A stretch of 64,000 nt of DNA from Halomonas socia (GTDB lineage Bacteria; Pseudomonadota; Gammaproteobacteria; Pseudomonadales; Halomonadaceae). The translations under genes and the position numbers were made by a program. The stretch lies in the NCBI RefSeq assembly GCF_010977575.1, contig NZ_CP048812.1, positions 3,100,001 through 3,164,000 of the forward strand. The letters run 5' to 3'. The notes under the pieces are model-generated. The model was not told the DNA's origin. It saw only the letters and a list, made by a program, of their open reading frames with translations, and did no database searches. Shown piece by piece: positions 60,998 to 64,000 of this stretch (position 1 is the first letter of the stretch; each line of letters opens with the position of its first letter).

Positions 60998-63277
60998 ATG
61001 GTTAAGGTGCGTGAAGACCAGCCGCTGACCGCCGACGGGGCGGTCAACATACAACAATGGCTGGCACGCCTGCAGGAGGACGTCACCCTGCGTGACGAGG
61101 GTGAGATGCGCGAGGCCTGCGAGCTCGCCGATCATCTGACCAGGCACGCCGAACATCCGCACAAGGCCTGGCTGGCCGACGGCTCGAGCTTTCGCATGGG
61201 CCTGGAAATGGCCGATATTCTCGGCGAGCTCAAGCTCGACCAGGAAACACTGGAAGCGGCAGTGCTGTATCGCGCGGTGCGCGAGGGGCTGCTCGGCATC
61301 GAGGCGGTGGCCAAGCGCTTCGGCGGCGAGGTGGCCGGGCTGATCGACGGCGTGCTGCAGATGGCGGCGATCAGCCACCAGACGCCGAGCCATGGCATGA
61401 CCCAGCACGACCAGCAGGACAACCTGCGTAAGATGCTGGTGACCATGATCGACGACGTGCGCGTGGCGCTGATCAAGATCGCCGAGCGTACCTGTGCGCT
61501 GCGCCAGGTCAAGGACGCCACCCGCGACAAGCGCCTGCGGGTGGCCCGCGAGGTGTTCGACATCTACGCGCCGCTGGCCCACCGGCTGGGCATCGGGCAC
61601 CTCAAGTGGGAGCTCGAGGATCTCTCCTTCCGCTACCTGCATGAGGACGACTACAAGTCGATTGCCAAGCAGCTGGCCGAGAAGCGCCTCGACCGCGACC
61701 GCTATATCCACGAGGTGGTCGAGACACTCGAGGGACTGCTCGAGGCCCAGGGCATCTCGCGCATCCAGGTCGACGGCCGTGCCAAGCACATCTATTCGAT
61801 CTGGCGCAAGATGAAGCGCAAGCGCATCGATTTCTCGCAGGTCTATGACGTGCGCGCGGTGCGCATCCTGGTGCCCGAGGTCACCGACTGCTACACCGCC
61901 CTGGGCATCGTGCATTCGCGCTGGCATCACGTGCCCAACGAGTTCGACGACTATATCGCCAACCCCAAGAAGAACGGCTACCAGTCGCTGCACACCGCGG
62001 TGCTGGGGCCCGAGAACAAGGTGCTGGAGATTCAGATTCGCACCTTTGCCATGCACGAGGAGGCCGAACTCGGCGTGTGTGCCCACTGGCGCTACAAGGG
62101 CCACGACACCAACGCCAAGAGCCGCAGCTATGAAGAGAAGATCGCCTGGCTGCGCCAGGTGCTCGAGTGGCAGGACGAGGTCGGCGATTTCGGCGACCTG
62201 CGCGAGGGGCTGAACAGTGACGTGGCCCCGGACCGCATCTATGTCTTCACCCCCGACGGCCACGTCATCGACCTGCCCAAGGTTGCCACGCCCATCGACT
62301 TCGCCTACCGCGTGCACACCGAGATAGGTCACCGCTGCCGTGGGGCCAAGGTCAACGGGCGCATCGTGCCGCTTACCTACAAGCTCAAGACCGGCCAGCA
62401 GGTCGAGATACTCACCGCCACCAAGGGCGGCCCCAGTCGCGACTGGATCAACCCTTCGCTGGGCTTTGTGCGCACCTCGCGGGCGCGGGCCAAGATCCAG
62501 GCCTGGTTCAAGCAGCAGGCGCGCAGCCAGAACCTCGAAGAGGGCAAGGCGCTGTTCGACAAGGAGATGAAGCGTCTCGACGTGGAGGACATGGACCTGA
62601 TGACCCTGGCGCGTAAGGTCAACTACACCAGTGCCGAGGATATGTACGCCGCCCTCGGCGCCGGCGACCTGCGCATCGGCCAGGTGCTGCATCAGGCCCA
62701 GCAGCTGTTCGGCGAGTCGGATGACCAGGAGCAGCTCGATCGGCTGCTGGCCAAGCCGCGCCGCGGGCCGGCCAAGGGCGACGGTGATGCGATCACTGTG
62801 CTCGGGGTCGGCAACCTCAAGACCAGCATGGCCAACTGCTGCCACCCGGTACCCGGCGAGCCGATCGTCGGGTTCATCACCCAGGGGCGCGGTGTCACCG
62901 TGCACCGCCAGGACTGCCCCAATATCCTGCAGCTGCGCCTCGATGAGCCGCAGCGGGTGATCGAGGTGGAGTGGGGCGAGCGCTCGCGTACCCAGTATCC
63001 GGTGGATATCGAGATCGAGGCCTGGGATCGCTCTGGGCTGCTGCGCGACGTCACCGGGGTGCTCAGTAACGACCGCGTCAACGTGCTGTCGGTCAACACT
63101 CTGACCGACCAGGACGACGGCATCGCGCGGATGTCGATCACCGTCGAGGTCGACGGCCTGGAAACCCTGGGGCGGCTGTTCTCGCGCATCCAGCAATTGC
63201 CCAACGTGATCGACGTCAAGCGCCTGCGCAGCGGCGCAAAGCCGCGCCACGGCCGCCAGCGGAGGCCCCAGCCATGA
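60998..63277 (+). CDS. relA: (p)ppGpp synthetase RelA
   Basis: RelA is the ribosome-bound synthetase of the stringent response. The protein is 759 aa. The N-terminal pseudo-hydrolase region (about residues 55-190) lacks the HD motif expected of an active hydrolase. The synthetase core is about 240-350 (YDVRAVRILVPEVTDCYTAL, NPKKNGYQSLHTAVLGPEN). The TGS domain is near 407-468 (RIYVFTPDGHVIDLPK), followed by a zinc-finger-like segment (NCCHPVPGEPIVGF) and a C-terminal ACT domain. It overlaps mazG by 4 bp. Confidence 0.96.
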   Translation: MVKVREDQPLTADGAVNIQQWLARLQEDVTLRDEGEMREACELADHLTRHAEHPHKAWLADGSSFRMGLEMADILGELKLDQETLEAAVLYRAVREGLLGIEAVAKRFGGEVAGLIDGVLQMAAISHQTPSHGMTQHDQQDNLRKMLVTMIDDVRVALIKIAERTCALRQVKDATRDKRLRVAREVFDIYAPLAHRLGIGHLKWELEDLSFRYLHEDDYKSIAKQLAEKRLDRDRYIHEVVETLEGLLEAQGISRIQVDGRAKHIYSIWRKMKRKRIDFSQVYDVRAVRILVPEVTDCYTALGIVHSRWHHVPNEFDDYIANPKKNGYQSLHTAVLGPENKVLEIQIRTFAMHEEAELGVCAHWRYKGHDTNAKSRSYEEKIAWLRQVLEWQDEVGDFGDLREGLNSDVAPDRIYVFTPDGHVIDLPKVATPIDFAYRVHTEIGHRCRGAKVNGRIVPLTYKLKTGQQVEILTATKGGPSRDWINPSLGFVRTSRARAKIQAWFKQQARSQNLEEGKALFDKEMKRLDVEDMDLMTLARKVNYTSAEDMYAALGAGDLRIGQVLHQAQQLFGESDDQEQLDRLLAKPRRGPAKGDGDAITVLGVGNLKTSMANCCHPVPGEPIVGFITQGRGVTVHRQDCPNILQLRLDEPQRVIEVEWGERSRTQYPVDIEIEAWDRSGLLRDVTGVLSNDRVNVLSVNTLTDQDDGIARMSITVEVDGLETLGRLFSRIQQLPNVIDVKRLRSGAKPRHGRQRRPQP

Positions 63278-64000
63278 GCCAGCCACGCTATGACCTCGAC
63301 GACCTGCTGAGCCTGATGGCAGTGCTGCGCGACCCGCAGCAGGGCTGCCCGTGGGACCTCCAGCAGGATTGGGACAGCATCGTCCCGCACACCTTGGAAG
63401 AGGCCTACGAGGTCGCCGACGCCATCGAACGGCGCGCCTTCGACGAGCTGCCCGGCGAGCTCGGCGACCTGCTGTTCCAGGTGGTCTACTACGCCCGCTT
63501 CGGCGCCGAGCAGGGCCGTTTCGACTTTCACGACGTGGTGCATACCCTGACCACCAAGATGCTGCACCGTCATCCGCACGTGTTTCCCGACGGCAGCCTG
63601 GCATCGCGGCGCCCACCCGGGGTAAGCGCCGAGCAGGTGCAGACCCGGCAGGTCAACAGCCGCTGGGAGTCGCTCAAGGCCGAGGAGCGAGCCGCCCGCG
63701 CCGATGTCGTGGCAGGCGTCTCGGTGCTCGACGACGTGCCGCGCACGCTGCCGGCGCTGTCGCGGGCCGCCAAGCTCTCCAAGCGCGCCGCGCGGGTCGG
63801 CTTCGACTGGCCCGATAGCCGCGGGGTGATCGACAAGATCCGCGAGGAGCTGGCCGAGGTCGAGGCGGCGCTTGATGCCGGCGACCGCGACCACGCCACC
63901 GAAGAGGTCGGCGACCTGTTGTTTGCGGTGACCAATCTGGCGCGTACGCTGAAGGCCGACCCCGAGCAGTGCCTGCGCACCACCAATGCCAAGTTCGAGC
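63274..64000 (+). CDS. mazG: Nucleoside triphosphate pyrophosphohydrolase MazG, 3' end cut off
   Basis: MazG hydrolyses NTPs to NMPs and modulates the stringent response. 242 codons are present; the stop lies beyond the window. Two MazG domains are visible. The first has CPWDLQQDWDSIVPHTLEEA and ELPGELGDLLFQVVYYAR; the second has KIREELAEVEAAL and EEVGDLLFAVTNLAR. The ExxE and ExxD metal ligands are intact in both. The start ATG overlaps the relA stop (ATGA). Confidence 0.94.
   Translation, partial: MSQPRYDLDDLLSLMAVLRDPQQGCPWDLQQDWDSIVPHTLEEAYEVADAIERRAFDELPGELGDLLFQVVYYARFGAEQGRFDFHDVVHTLTTKMLHRHPHVFPDGSLASRRPPGVSAEQVQTRQVNSRWESLKAEERAARADVVAGVSVLDDVPRTLPALSRAAKLSKRAARVGFDWPDSRGVIDKIREELAEVEAALDAGDRDHATEEVGDLLFAVTNLARTLKADPEQCLRTTNAKFE

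Noticed and set aside
60377-63616. A 1,079-codon open frame on the minus strand opposite rlmD and relA
   Set aside because: It lies antisense to two clearly identified genes, has no recognisable domain, and is His/Gln/Arg/Leu-rich, as expected when high-GC coding DNA is read in reverse.

Overview
The window is high-GC, gene-dense chromosomal DNA of a gammaproteobacterium. The closest fit is a moderate halophile of the Halomonas/Chromohalobacter type, inferred from gene order and protein flavour only. Many blocks follow Pseudomonas order: tmk-holB-pilZ-tatD, algU/mucA/mucB/mucD followed by lepA-lepB-rnc-era-recO-pdxJ-acpS, and gacS/barA-cysM-rlmD-relA-mazG. No rRNA, tRNA, CRISPR array, insertion sequence or prophage is visible. 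The window starts inside rne and ends inside mazG.

Layout. 1-7 kb: rne (minus strand) with a long leader, then rluC, a HAD phosphatase, sppA and maf. 7-16 kb: the lipid block yceD-rpmF-plsX-fabD-fabG-acpP-fabF-pabC, then mltG, tmk, holB, pilZ. 16-23 kb: tatD, a DUF1285 gene, a UvrD-type helicase, a sulfurtransferase and a WbpB/WbpE-like pair for a diamino-sugar-acid nucleotide. 23-26.6 kb: ETF-ubiquinone oxidoreductase divergent from etfBA, with a PsrA-like site between them. 26.7-39.2 kb: an iron-uptake island made of an IrgA/CirA-like receptor, an IrgB-like LysR regulator, a binding-protein ABC importer and a TonB2-type energising operon (DUF3450, TtpC, ExbB, ExbD, TonB, TPR protein). Three Fur-box-like sites mark its promoters. 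39-45 kb: xthA with a small coupled basic protein, rhlB, dinG and a class I DAHP synthase. 45-56 kb: the envelope-stress operon rpoE-rseA-rseB-mucD, then lepA, lepB, rnc, era, recO, pdxJ, acpS. 56-64 kb: barA/gacS, cysM, rlmD, relA, mazG.

How the genes work together. The iron island is a self-contained uptake route: receptor, periplasmic binding protein, two permeases, ATPase and a dedicated TonB motor, probably all repressed by iron through Fur. The rpoE block joins sigma-E, its two anti-sigma partners and a periplasmic protease, with signal peptidase and RNA/ribosome GTPase genes downstream. The barA and relA blocks hold two global stress-signalling systems side by side.

Two genes, sppA and mucD, are each broken by one missing base next to a C or G run. 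This looks more like a consensus-sequence error than real decay, but it needs checking. The most interesting non-coding signals are a 28-codon open frame ending directly before rpoE, a 14-bp hairpin in the rnc leader, an apparently leaderless yceD transcript, and a 15-bp perfect palindrome before lepA.
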